DNA from: Molossus alvarezi
Lineage: Eukaryota; Chordata; Mammalia; Chiroptera; Molossidae
DNA: 64,000 bases
Direction: 5' to 3'
Assembly: GCA_037176705.1 (NCBI GenBank)
Contig: CM073898.1
Coordinates: forward strand, 22,366,488 to 22,430,487
This document shows positions 1 through 11,800 of the stretch, piece after piece (within the stretch, counting starts at the first letter, position 1; each line of letters starts with the position of its first letter). Both the position numbers and the translations under genes were made by a program. A model generated the notes under the pieces. It was not told where the DNA came from and did not search any database. It worked only from the letters and a program-made list of their open reading frames with translations.

Positions 1-1064
1 TACTGTTCCTAGAAATAAATGGTACAAAGCACATCTCAAATGCCATCTTTCCATGAAGTATTTTCTGATTCTATATTTGGTGCCTTTCCTGCCTCTTCGT
101 AACAACAGTCATGATCATTGTGCCTATATGATTACACATTTAAAAATATACTATGCCTTATACTATAGAAATTTATGTGCTTATCTTATCTTGCTTTACT
201 AATCTGCAAGCTTTTTCCAGAGATACTTTAAAGTTTCACATCAGAGTGTCATTGTCTCTTACAGACATTCTAGCTATTATAGCCAACTTTTAAAAAATCT
301 ACCCCAAATTTATTATATTCATTGATCTGTAGTTTGGGATGGGCTCTAGGGCTCATTGGGAATACTCATTCCTGTTCTACGAGATGTCAGCTGGCGCAGC
401 TAAAGTCTGGGTTCTGGAATCATCTGAAGACTTACTTATTCACATATCTGTTGGGTGCTTCTGGCTGTTAGCTGAGACCTTACCTGAAATTGTTGGCCAG
501 AATATCTATCGCTGGCCTCTCCGTGTGGTCTGTGCTTCCTAACAACAGGGTGGCTGGGTTCCCATGGTGAGAAATTGATTTTAATGGTATGCAAAGAATT
601 GCAAGCAGACTCCGATGCAAAGCAAATCCATGCCTTTGGGCATAAAGAGCCAAGTAGCCTATAAAATGACTGTATGCATCTCTATGTTACAGTGGCTATT
701 CCCGAAGAGGTCATTACCACTTGGGGTGGGAGCCTCTTTCCAAGTTTATCGCTTCAATAAAAATTGCCCGGATCTCTTTCTCCAACACTGTCATCCCCTC
801 TACTCGGCCACCCAGCGCCCATTCATCTATTTAGGAGCCTCTGTACATACAAACTTAGTTTTAGATTCTATCACTTTGTTTGGAAAGTGTTTCTTATTTG
901 TTTCCCTTTGATCTTTGTCCAATGCCTGGCAATCACTAAAAAGTCCAATGAGATAGAGTCTTTGTTAAACCAATGGAGAAAATAAATTTTGGATTTTTTG
1001 TTGGCAGATTTATCAGATAAAGAAAGCAGCATACATTTAGCTGTGGTCTTCTACAGGTGCAAGC
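1..1064. other. Intergenic DNA, no gene recognised; diffuse old-repeat-like patch at about 330-560
   Basis: No coding exon, splice-bounded frame or RNA gene is convincing here. The patch at about 330-560 (wording such as gtttgggatgggct, then runs rich in ctggct and cagctgg) resembles a widespread ancient mammalian interspersed repeat, but I cannot name the family. The short open frames overlap each other in several phases and lack codon-use or motif support, so they are treated as chance. Confidence 0.4.
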
Positions 1065-1081
1065 AAAATGCTCTAGGAGCT

Positions 1082-1179
1082 CTGGCCGGTTTGGCTCAGA
1101 GGATGGAGCATTGGCCTGCGGACCAGAGAGTCCTGGGTTCGATTCCTGCTAGGGGCATGTACCAAAAAAAAACAAAACA
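1082..1179 (+). repeat. Short tRNA-only VES-type SINE with perfect TSD
   Basis: A SINE head derived from a tRNA: an A-box-like tggctcagaggatggagc, a B box ggttcgattcc, then ggcatgtacc and directly an A-rich tail. The CT-rich 3' part found in most SINEs of this window is absent. The 17-bp sequence aaaatgctctaggagct is repeated perfectly on both sides (1065-1081 and 1180-1196), which marks an L1-type retroposition event and sets both boundaries. The element is therefore complete as inserted and was not trimmed later. It closely matches the copy at 52580. No protein is encoded; any Pol III activity is unknown. Confidence 0.9.
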
Positions 1180-1236
1180 AAAATGCTCTAGGAGCTGACC
1201 TTGCAGGGAGAAGAAAACCTGGTGTTAAAAAAATGT

Positions 1237-1285
1237 AGGAAGGAAGGAAGGAAGGAAGGAAGGAAGGAAGGAAGGAAGGAAGGAA
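1237..1285 (+). repeat. (GGAA)n microsatellite
   Basis: Twelve essentially uninterrupted AGGA/GGAA tetranucleotide units just downstream of the short SINE. Long GGAA runs can bind ETS-family factors in other mammals, but nothing here shows function. The antisense open frame across it is an artefact of the repeat. Confidence 0.95.
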
Positions 1286-1289
1286 TAGA

Positions 1290-2574
1290 TGAATAAATGA
1301 AAGAGTTGAAAATAAAAATCATTAATTTGGCTAAAATATCTAAATAAAATTTGACAAAAGTAACCATTACTATCACTTACTAAGGTTTAACATTGTTTAC
1401 CCAGAAACTCTTTAAACCTCTAGTTCATGCTTCCAGTAAGACAATTGAGGAATAGTGTAATTCTTGTTGTATATCAGTCCCACTAGATAATGAACTTTTT
1501 CAGAGCAGGGTACAATTATTTCGTTGTATTAAAGTAGTTTCTCTATACATTTTGAATGAACAGATCAATTCATCAAAACAGAGTTTGACTAACTATAAAT
1601 ATATTTATGTTTTGGATAAACATGAAGTAAACTATGGTAAACCCAGTTTTATAATACCAATATGACCTTGATATTAACCTGGAAAAAAAATCTTTCATTG
1701 TCTACTACTGTTACTTCTCCTCATTATCACAGTCATTCAAATCTCTATCAAGGCAGCACATTAAATGATATAAAGTTTATCATCTGATGTTAGGGTATAA
1801 TAATAAGATAAATTTTTTGTTACTGAACTATAAGAAAAAAGTCAAAAGAAGAAAGAATATAATGAGAATGTAAGTATCCAAGAAATATTGTCTGTCTGTT
1901 ATGATTTATGTAATGAAATTAAAAAGTTGAAAGCCAATTTTGAAGCATTTCAAAGTAATATCAGGAAAATTAATTTGAAGGTTACATTTAATGTTTTGAA
2001 TCAGAATCTGTCAAGCTTGTCATGAATTTTAACTGAGTTAAAATGTATTCTGATGCATATCGTGTGGATGTTGGAGTTACATAGAACTAACTAAGAAATG
2101 AAATCAATTACCTGACAGTTATAAAGTATTTCAGTTTAAATCATGATAAGTGTCAAAGGAAACATTTTGATGTATTTAAATAAGAGACTACTTTTTGTGA
2201 AACCTGGTTGTACCAGATAACTTCTAGAATAATAATTCTGATTTTAACTCTATCTAGTTTTCTGTAATTTTTTATCAACATGCACAACACACACACACAC
2301 AAGTACACATATCATAAGTATAAAGCTCACTACATTTTCAAACTGAACACCCCGTAAACCAATACAGAGCAATGTCAACACGTCAGACACTCTCGTTCTG
2401 CTCTCTTCTTATGTCCACCTGTCTCCCAAAGTTATTACTGTTCGGATTCCTGACAGCATAGATTATATTGCCTAATTTGCATTTTGTTAGTGGAACAAAA
2501 GACAGTAGGTCACTTAAAGCAAGACATTTATCATTAAGTAAATATAGACTCTTTAAAGCTAGTACAGTAGATGT
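1290..2574. other. AT-rich intergenic DNA, nothing recognised
   Basis: Unassigned AT-rich sequence with a short CA run near 2288-2302. I see no repeat family, exon or RNA gene that I can support. Confidence 0.4.
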
Positions 2575-2705
2575 CAGATATTAAACTAGATGCTTTATGT
2601 ACTTATTACTGATAAATATTATTAAAATGAAAATTACTATACTATTTTACAGGTGAGGAGATGGAAAATATTGGAAGCTAAGTAACAACAATTATCCAGC
2701 CAACA
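2575..2705 (-). repeat. MIR fragment
   Basis: The words attttacaggtgaggagatgg and the surrounding order of motifs match the reverse strand of the ancient tRNA-derived MIR SINE (count of low cells to threshold region, then attttacagatgaggaaac in the family). It is heavily diverged, as expected for a repeat shared by all mammals. Confidence 0.45.
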
Positions 2706-3199
2706 TTATAAAAAAGGTGTCACTATCAAGTTACAAAAACAAATTATGTTCTAACATAAATTTGGTTTGCAAAATGAAGGAGAGGAAAATCGAAAAGGAA
2801 GAGAAGTGGGAAAAGGAATTACAGAGATGTTTCCAAATGAAATTTAGAACCCTAGTCAGTTTGATCTCAAAGCCTGTCTGTTTTAATTTAGATTTTCCCA
2901 GGGGCACATCTTGAGACAAGCATTCAATCAAGCAAGTTTTCACTGTAGACAATGAGAAGTCTAGGAAATACTGCAGATTATGGGGCTCAGAGATGTTTAC
3001 TTGTAGGACCATGGGAGCCAGGGTATTTTTTTAAATTAACTCTTAGAGTCAGTGGTTGAAGACTGATCCTAGAGGTGTTATTTTTCTGTCACTTCCTTCT
3101 TGCTGTGTACCTGGACAGAAAAGTTGCCACACATAAGCCCTTCAGCAAGGTGATACTAATGATTGCAATTGGAAATCAGTTAGTATTCACTGAGATGAT

Positions 3200-6100
3200 A
3201 AAGTTGAAGCTTTATCAATGGGGCACCAAGAAGTGTATCTGCCACAGTTGACTTGCCTGGGCCAGATCCTCCTGCGTCCCATGATACATGTACTCAATAT
3301 CTCAGCGTTATCACTGCGTCTCCATGTGGTGGCCAGTCACAATTTCATTAAAAATATATTTAATGAAGGAAAACTGGGGCACACTGATCCTGCCCCACCA
3401 CCCCTCAACCATGATCTTCTATTCCCTTTACTCTTAGCCAGCCTTTTCACTGACCTGGGTGAATAGGTCAATAGGTGAACATACCCCTTCACACCTTAGG
3501 GATCTGTGTCCTGGATCGCATGCCCATCTACTTGTTATAATTACCCGTTAATACACATCACTCAGCATGGTAGCACCAGGAGACTGCCCAAGGGATACCT
3601 TGACTTCTAGGCATCATTCTCCCTCTCTCTATGACAGAGCAGCAATCCTATCTCCTCATGGCATCATATGCTATTATTCCTGCCAACATTTACATTTTGT
3701 TTGTTTGCTTTCTCATCTTCAGTCAGGAGAAGCCCCAGATGATCAAGGAGCAGTCTTACAGTTAGGTTATCTGGGATCTTGACTATGTTACCTATTATAA
3801 GATCTCCCTGCTGGAAACCAGGATCTCTGGTTCAGCAGGGCTTAAAGTTATAGACACAGGAAGTACAACATCCTAATATGAGCACCTGGGTATGTGGTAA
3901 GACGAATCACTGTCTCTATCCTCTGTTTCATACACTTATTTATTGTATCTGATCTGGAACACCTTGTAATGTCCTTTGGTTCAACTATATTCCACAGTTT
4001 GAAAGACAGCGCTCAACTATGGCTAGCAAGCTGGTGTGTTAATTCTGCATTAAAGAGGTTGTACTAACATGCTAGTAGGCTGGCAGCTTGTAAGTGATGA
4101 AATATATCTAGATCTCATGTTCATATGTTCATGGTTTGCCCCATTTTCTGTAAAATGGTTCCTTGATAAGGTGATATTATGTGAGATCCACAGACAACAA
4201 ATCAGTCACTCTGTGAGCCCAAACAAAACAGTGTTAACATTCTCCTCAGGTTGACTACCCTTCTGATGGGTTTCTTCCTGACTATAGGCCCCTCAAGTCT
4301 CTTTTCTTAAAGCATTTACTTTAGAAAACTGGTAATCATAAATTCTCTGTATCTTTGATATGTAAATCTTTTCTAGACTCTTGTTATTGTCACAACCCAG
4401 GGCTGTCTTTCTAAAGGCCTGGTGAGTCACTCCTTTGAAGTATAGCCATCAAGGGAAGTAGTTTCTTTATGTCCTAGTCTCTGTGGGAGGGTAGGAGTCT
4501 AACTTCCATAAGCTAAACACAGATGGACTGAACTCATTGCCCAATCTCTCCCATAGATCTTCAGTATTTTTCCACTAGCTCATCCCAGCATTTAAAAATG
4601 CTCCTGATTTTTGTTTTAGTGGAGTTGAGTTTATTCTCTTTCACTTACTGTGATAGTCTTTTTTTTTTTTTTTAATTAATTTTAGAGAGAAAGGCAAAGA
4701 GAGAGAGAGAGAGAAACATGGATTTGTTGTTCCACCCATTCATACGCTCATTGGTTGATTCTTCTATGTGCCTGACTGGATCAAGCTCACAAAATTGGCA
4801 TATCAGGATGACACTCTAACCAACTTGCATTGTCTTCCTGACCTGTTTAACTTGTGACATTTTTTAGTGATGTTGTCTAAGGCTCTGAAAGGAGGAAAAA
4901 CAAACCTAAATCTGGAAATGTAACAATTCTAGTAAAGATGAACTATGATTCTTCCATTGTGGAAACGGACAAGTGTGGTCAACTAGAAAAAAGCATCTAG
5001 TTGGTTTCTCTGAAATATGATATGTGTACTATTCAGGACCCAGCAGGAAACAAGAAAAACATAATGTAAAGCCATATTGACTACCAAAAAGAGTAAACGA
5101 GGACTTGCTACTGCAGGTGGGGCTGAGAGAGAGTGAGCAAGAAAAGAGCGAAGACTTTAGAAGAAACACCTTCCCCAGGCTAAGTTTCAAGCCTCATTAG
5201 AGAAAGTATGGCTGCCACACAACTGTGCTGAAGATCAGTGAAGAAGAAATTTGTTAAAGGGCATAGACTTGAACTGTTGGGTAGGAAAGGCTTGTAGGGT
5301 AGTTAAGAAATTCTCAGAGAGGGTTTGCCATCAGACCTCTGGCACACTGATTTCCTGGGAGCCATATCATAGGAAAATAAAAGCATGCCAGTACCAAGGA
5401 GAGATTCTCCCTTTCTCTTACTGTGAATTTCAGTGGCCTTCCCGCACCCCATAGTTACAAAGCTTGACATTGCACAAGCTGACAAAAAAAGAAATAGCAA
5501 TAGGGTTAAGTTCCAGTATCACAGAGCAGAACAAAGTCTGCTTAGAGGCAATCAACTGATACGCATGATATCAAGGGGCAGCACTGGTCTACACTGCTGA
5601 TAGGCCATACATTCAGGAACAGCAGTAGCTGGAATAGTCTTAATCAGGAAGGAGCCCATGGTGAAACTCAGATGCATAGCCTCCTTCTTGCCCACTCTGG
5701 GAATTCCATTCATGGGATTATTATGCAAGCATTGGGATGATTGAGTCTGAGGGTACCTCATCACCACTGTATGAGTCTTTTTATCTGCCTAGTTGTCAAT
5801 ACGTTTTTCTGTGATGGATGTTTATGGTGGATACTATCATGAGACACAAGGATCCTCACATTTTATGCACCTTGTCATAGAACAGTCTACATGCTATTCC
5901 TCAGATCTCTGTCTTTCAATCTTGTTCTTTCCAGGCTCTTGACCCACAAACTAGGCCATTTGCCTCTGCCCAGGAATGTATTAATCTTATAGACCAGGCA
6001 TGTTCTACACCAAACTCATGATCTGGAACATTGCTCAAAGCTCTGCCCGTTAGGAAGATGTCCTTCAATACTATGTTTTGAGGTTGCCCCTGTGACAATC

Positions 6101-6750
6101 CATTTTTGGCTAACATCAATATGTCAGTTCACAACAACTCACTTGTGCATGAATTTGGACCATGTTTATGTCCACAGGCTGGGATTGGGAACTCCATACC
6201 AGGTTATAAATGTGAGCTGAGGGAGAGATATTGAAACAAAATAATTAGGTAACTGGGAGTCTGGGATAGCTCTCTTTTAAATTACTTATGGTCTCTGAAT
6301 TGCTTAAAGCCTCATCTTGAATATGTCATTGTGTCTATACAACTTTATTATTTGTTGGGTTGATCATTCCCAACTCATATTGAGTAGCACCCGGTGTAGT
6401 CTTTTCCCCTAATAGACAGACACTAGATTCTCAGTTTTTATTAGGGGTCAGGATGTACCAGAAATTGATTTTCTAGTGGTTAATAGTTCTCTGCTTCAAA
6501 CATCTTCTATGCTAGAGATTCCATATGCAGCCCTTTTCTAAGAGAGACACCGCTAACACCATGGACTCTACCTGACCATATAGACCAAGTTGCAGAAATG
6601 CTTCCATGACAACCTGAAAGTGCCGCAGAATCCTTTCTCGGGACAGATTTCTAATTGACCTAATAAGTAGATGAGACCAGTGTTACTAAGGCTTTAATGT
6701 GCTCTCTTCATAATCCAAATGAGCCTACCAAGTGGAGTGATTATTGATAA
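3200..6750 (-). pseudogene. Degraded endogenous retrovirus internal (pol-like) region
   Basis: Read on the minus strand, about 4230-4130 resembles the core of a retroviral integrase, including the stretch that follows the first catalytic acidic position. The codons are interrupted by stops and substitutions. The flanking sequence on both sides has the texture of ERV internal DNA, and scattered minus-strand frames (for example 5552-5767 and 5916-6119) could be broken parts of the same polyprotein. An old SINE (about 4652-4835) splits it. No flanking LTR pair is evident. Class assignment (ERV-L/ERV-III-like) is a guess; this copy cannot make protein. Confidence 0.45.
4652..4835 (-). repeat. Old VES-type SINE, minus strand
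   Basis: Starts with a poly-T run (the A tail on the minus strand), followed by attttagagagaaagg, a GA-rich block and gagaaacatgga, which are the reverse complement of the CT-rich SINE 3' part. It ends near gacactctaaccaac, the reverse of the A-box region. The tRNA part is strongly mutated and no TSD could be recognised, so this is an older copy than most others here. It interrupts the retroviral relic. Confidence 0.65.
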
Positions 6751-6759
6751 TTATAGGTT

Positions 6760-7250
6760 CAAGATACAATAGGTTGCTCTTTAATTTGGTAGAACTGTCC
6801 TGATATGCTCCAGTTTGCTATATCTCAAAAATGTTCCCTAATTTGCAAGGTGTGTAAATCTGAGTTTCACAGAGCTTGTCTCTGGGAACAAAATTATAAA
6901 ATTACAATCATTGCAATTTTGCAGGGTTTACTTTTCTCACCCTCCATGTGCTTGCAGAGTTGAAATGTGACTTGACAACCAATGGCCTCAGAGGAAGTGG
7001 CGTGGAAGACAAGCAGCAGGTGCTCTGTAGAGCAGGGGAAGGGAAAGAGACGAGGCCAGGACATCTCCTACTTAACCAAATATATGAATTGGATGTTGTT
7101 TACGATATTTAAAATGCAAGCTTCTTTAACTCACTGAATGCTATTAATGCATATTCATGATTCTATTAAATTAGTTTTAACTGTTTACTTCTATGCATAT
7201 GTGCTTATATACATACATGCCTTCACAAAGTAGGAAAGAGCTATCACTTT
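6760..7250. other. Intergenic DNA, nothing recognised
   Basis: No gene or nameable repeat. A purine-rich patch lies at about 7010-7060. Confidence 0.35.
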
Positions 7251-7346
7251 CTCTCTCTCTCTATATATGTGTGTGTGTATATATATATATGTGTGTGTGT
7301 ATATATATATATGTGTGTGTGTGTATATATATATATATATGTATAT
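7251..7346. repeat. Compound (CT)n / (TA)n(TG)n microsatellite
   Basis: A short CT run followed by three alternating blocks of TGTGTG and TATATA. The alternating pyrimidine-purine order and TA content favour unwinding and length instability. The antisense open frame rich in Tyr, Ile and His is a repeat artefact. Confidence 0.95.
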
Positions 7347-7349
7347 AGT

Positions 7350-8230
7350 TGTATTTGTACATGTTTGCCCACATGTGTATTTGATATATATGTGAGTGTG
7401 TATGGCATGTGGGTATAGAAAGAAAGAAATGAGAACTTTTTACTATCAGCACACAGAACTGTCCCAAATCACAATGCAGCTATTTGAAAATAGAATGAAT
7501 TGGCACCATCATTAACAATTTCCTTTAATATTTTTTAAACCCAAAATGAATTGAGTTGATCCCCTGAAAAATATAGCATGCCAATAACACACTTCCAGAC
7601 TAAGGCAATCACCAGTGTAAAATTTTACATTATATTAGAAGTTACAGTTTGTAGCAGAGAAGAGCCAGGGATAAGAATCTTATCTCTCTTTAGAAAGGTA
7701 GCATTTTGAAGGGAGCTGTCACAACACTTTCCAAATCTGAAAAATAAAATTTGCTAAAAATTTATGTATCTCAAAATATTATCTAAAAGCATGATTAATT
7801 TTTAAAAATAGAATTGATTAAGTGATCCAGATTCGTCTAGGTAACTAAGGTCATAAATCTAAAGCACTTGTATGCAGAAGTAACAGGTACTGGGCTGATT
7901 TTGTATGTTTAAAAGGGAAGATACTATTTTTGGTAAAATAAAAATTTAAAAAGTAATGGGCAATTCAAAGGCGTAAAATGCAGGAGACAGACTAAGTAGT
8001 ATTACATTAAATTTAATAATGCAAGGCAGTGCTTTCTAAATATCAAACTTGTAGAATATATCATATTTATAGCCCAAATAAATTAAGAAATGAGTGGCTG
8101 AACTAGCAGGTTAATTACAATGAGTGCATTTTCTGAACTGGCAAACCAGATATCTTGGTGGACAGTCATTTCAGTCACGGTGGTCAAAGCAACGGGGCCT
8201 CTAGACATGTCCTCAACAGACTTTATTTAT
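7350..8230. other. AT-rich intergenic DNA, nothing recognised
   Basis: Unassigned sequence with no supported exon, RNA or repeat family. Confidence 0.35.
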
Positions 8231-8231
8231 A

Positions 8232-8725
8232 TATTTTTAATCCTCACCTGAGGATATTTTTAATTGATTTTATTTATTTTTTTTTTATTATTATTATTTT
8301 TTTAATCCTCACCCGAGGACATTTTTCCATTCTTTGTTCAGGTAGAGTGGGAGGGAGAGAGAGGAACAGAGAGAGAGAGAGAGAAACATCGACGTGAAAG
8401 GATCACATCGAGTGGCTGCCACCCGCACAACCCACCAGGGCCGGGGACAAACTGCAACCAAGGTACGTGCCCTTAGCGGGAACCGAACCCGGGTCTCTCA
8501 GGACCGCAGGCCGACGCTCTAACCGCTGAGCCAAACCGGCCAGGGCTATTTTTAATTGATTTTAGAGAGAGAGAGAGGGAGGAAGAGTGAGAGAGAGAGA
8601 GAGAGACAGAGAGAGAGAGAGAGATCAATGTGAGAGAGAAACACTGACTGGTTGCTGCCCATACACTCCCTGACCGGCAATCGAACCCACGACATGGGCA
8701 TGTGCCCTGACCCCGACCAGGCATT
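8232..8725 (-). repeat. Older VES SINE, minus strand, split by a younger SINE
   Basis: The tail side (cctcacctgagg at 8242-8253, then atttttaattgatttta) lies left of 8272. The body resumes at about 8565 with a GA-rich block, atcaatgtgagagagaaacac, and a B-box-like ggcaatcgaacccacgac, ending near gaccccgaccagg at about 8725. The 8273-8546 insertion separates the parts, and its TSD is made from this element's own tail. The body is of the 'catgggcatgtgccctgac' type, different from the inserted copy. Confidence 0.85.
8273..8546 (-). repeat. Young VES SINE nested in the older copy
   Basis: Full-length minus-strand element: T-rich tail, cctcacccgagg, GA-rich block, gagaaacatcgacgtg, gggacaaactgcaacc, ggaaccgaacccgggt (B box reversed) and ccaaaccggccagggc (head). 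An 18-bp perfect TSD, tatttttaattgatttta, flanks it at 8255-8272 and 8547-8564. Few mutations are visible relative to the other copies here, so it is among the younger SINEs. Confidence 0.93.
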
Positions 8726-8729
8726 GAAT

Positions 8730-8862
8730 CTCATTTTCCTCATTTATGAAATAAGGATAACAATAGCATCTATCGCCTAGGATTTTTCAAAGATTAAATC
8801 AATTAATATACAAAATAGAAATGTCAGACACACACTAAGCTTTCAATAAATAGAAGTTAGTG
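8730..8862 (+). repeat. MIR fragment
   Basis: ctcattttcctcatttatgaaataaggata, followed by a region like ttcaaagattaaatcaat and ttcaataaat, follows the plus-strand MIR order (the 'cctcatctgtaaaatgggg' to 'gtaagcgctcaataaatg' part of the family). It abuts the older SINE, which may have inserted into it. Confidence 0.6.
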
Positions 8863-8869
8863 CTTTTTA

Positions 8870-11800
8870 AAAAATTACCTTTGCTTTGAAGCTCATGGTA
8901 TAACCCACACTGAAGACATTTTTAGAGGCAGAGTACAGTTCCGTTTTATGGTGTTTGGGTTTATAACAGCTTTGCAAGCGTTTAAATAGATTACAACTAA
9001 GTAGACCATGCCAATCTAATCAAAGAATCAACCGAACTAGGCCTCTATTTTTCTTTCCTTTAGCCATTTTATCTGTATGAAAATTATCCTTTTCAGGCTC
9101 TTTCAAAAAGCTTTTCCACTTTTGAAACATTTTTAATAAATGGGATTGGGGCTAAGGGAAGAAAATTAACAAGAGACCTCAAAGAAAATTCACTTCAGAA
9201 AGAATATAGCCTATTAAATGACATAGCACCTCACAGGTAATTTGGAGATGGAGGGGAATCAGGCAGGAAATAAAAAGGGAAGTTTTTTTTTTTTATGAAT
9301 CAGAGACTAAAAATGAGAATTGTAATTGGAAAAAGTCTACAAGATCCTGATGCCTTTTGAATTGCAAACACCAGGTTAAGAACTTATGAGAAAGGTATTT
9401 TAGAAAATGTGCTCCGAGAGCAAATGATCTAATGCCTTCTATTCCCACCTACCAGAGGTCTGTGTACTCTGCTCACCTAATCTGACAGAAGATTTTCAGC
9501 TCATTGGCCTTACTGCTGACCCTTTATCCTCTTAAAACCCCCAAATCCTACATACTAGGGTAGCAAAATGGGAAAACTCCCTTTAGAATTAGGTTTGATT
9601 TCAATCATTTCCTGCAATACTTTGTGTTTTATTTTTGTTGTTGTTGTTGAAGAGGCTGGAGAGGGTGTGCTGTAACATTGCACACGGTCAGAGCTGGTAG
9701 CGATGGACAGCTAGGCTCAGTTCTTGCCAGCAATGCATGCTGTGTGACTCCGGGGACAAACTTCTTAATGGAAAGGACCATACCTCATTTGTTATTTAAT
9801 CCATAGCACTCATCATATAGTGTATTTAAGACAATTACTAAAAAATGATTTTTGACATAGTGTTTTGTATTTTTTTTTTTATTCTGTAAAATGGGAATAA
9901 TAGTACTTTGTAAGCTTGTGGGAATTACTGACAGTAAACTTGCTCCAATCAATGTTAGCTCTGATAGTTGTATTACGAATATTCATTGCATAACAAGAAT
10001 TTTTTTATCTTTTTGGTACATAGAAAACTATTCCTACTTTAAATGTTAAGACTGACTAGAATGCATTCCATTTACCATGATTTTTTTCACATGCAAATTT
10101 CAGTCAATTATTTTTATATCCATTGAAGATAAATAGTTCTCATTACTAGATAACTGTGACAGAGTTTGAGGTGAGCATTTTTAAAGGTGAAATAGTTGGA
10201 TTTGGAACAGTTCTGATTATTAATTGTAAAAATCAAAGTTAAGAAAGATATTTAATACCAGGAAATACCTTTGTTCTTTCTGACTTTTTCTTCCTCAAAT
10301 ACAGTGAGATTTTAGGAGAAAATGCTAAATGCAGTTTCATATATGCTGGTTCAATTTCCAATAAAAAGTTGTTTTTCTAATATTATAATACTGATTTAAC
10401 TGAAATATTCACTAAATTTAATACAGTTTAACAGGAAACCACAATTAAGCATTGGGTTCTTTCCTATTCCATCTTTTTCATTGTTAGTATGGCCTTTAAG
10501 TGCTTTTGAGTACTAAATGAGGAAAAGCCGGGCAATTCTAATGTCTCCTCGCAAGGATTTTGTATTATATAAAGTGCAATTTGTAACTAAGCTGTCCTGG
10601 GTTTCTTTCACATACTGCACTTTCAGCCAGAAAAACACTGCAGGACCATAACTTGACCTCATGCCCATTGATTACCCAGTATGGGATGATGCTTTTAACC
10701 CCATATCAGCACCAGCTTCCTGCTGACTCTAATTTCTATGACAGCAACATTGCTTTAAAGAAAAAAGAGGACCACCTGAGACCTTCCACATTTGTTCCCA
10801 TACATTAGATCACCCTGAATTTGTTCAGAGGCCTTTAGTGGAGGAGAAAGCAAGAGAGTTTTTATTTTTATTAAACCAGAAGTACATTCAGATGCACTCC
10901 TACTGGCTTAATGGAAAGGGATGCAATTCATTAAGACTTTCTTTCACTGGCAGTTTTGGATACTAGTAGAGGAACAGGCAGGGCTTCTATTCTCTGGGAT
11001 CAGGAGTTGCCACAGGCCCCTGTGGCCACAGGAGCTCCCAGGGAGTGAAGCCCTTCCACCATGCTTGCTGACGCGATTCCTTTTGCTCACGACGTTGACC
11101 TTCTTTCTCCACGTGGTCTCAGACAGCTAGCTATGGACTTATAGACTATATTTCTCTAGCTTCAGCTACCTAAGAGACTGCTTTGAATCTTTTAAAATTC
11201 TGAGTCACAAATCCTAGAGAGAAAAAAATATATATTCTAAAGAAAAGGGTGGGTCGGATGCCCATTATGAGGTCCACCAATTTTGGCTAAGATAAATGAT
11301 TATATAAAAATATGATACCTCCCATGGGAACAGTATGGAGGCAAAGGAGGATGGAAGAATGATAGGAAAATGGAGGAGAAGGAGAGCAAATGCTCTTTTT
11401 TGTTTGGCGTGTCTCATAGTATCTTACTTCCATTTCCACTTCTCCAAACTAGAAGTTTCTGTATCCACACTGAAAGGTAAGCTGTCATACTCTGGACTGC
11501 TAGGAAGGTACTATCCTTCCTATCACACCTCAGCTTGCTCCTGTGTATTAGTCCCTTGTTAGAGTCCAGGAAGTGATATCTGAGTTCGTAAGCATTCAAA
11601 TCTCTCTGCTGCACATTGAAATGCAGATTCTCCTATAAGCATTCCAACCAGTTTTCAAATACTGACATAATAAATTTCTGGTATTGATTCTCTGCACTCG
11701 ATTTCTCTGGATCTCATTTTACAATCGATTTTTAACTGACAATGTGATATATCGTAGCTCTTTGTTTATTAGTCTTCATATAATCTCTGTTCATCTAACT

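Noticed and set aside
1082..1160. Functional tRNA gene because of A and B boxes
   Set aside because: No cloverleaf-consistent acceptor stem, an A tail follows, and a TSD flanks it; the same applies to all the SINE heads in this window.
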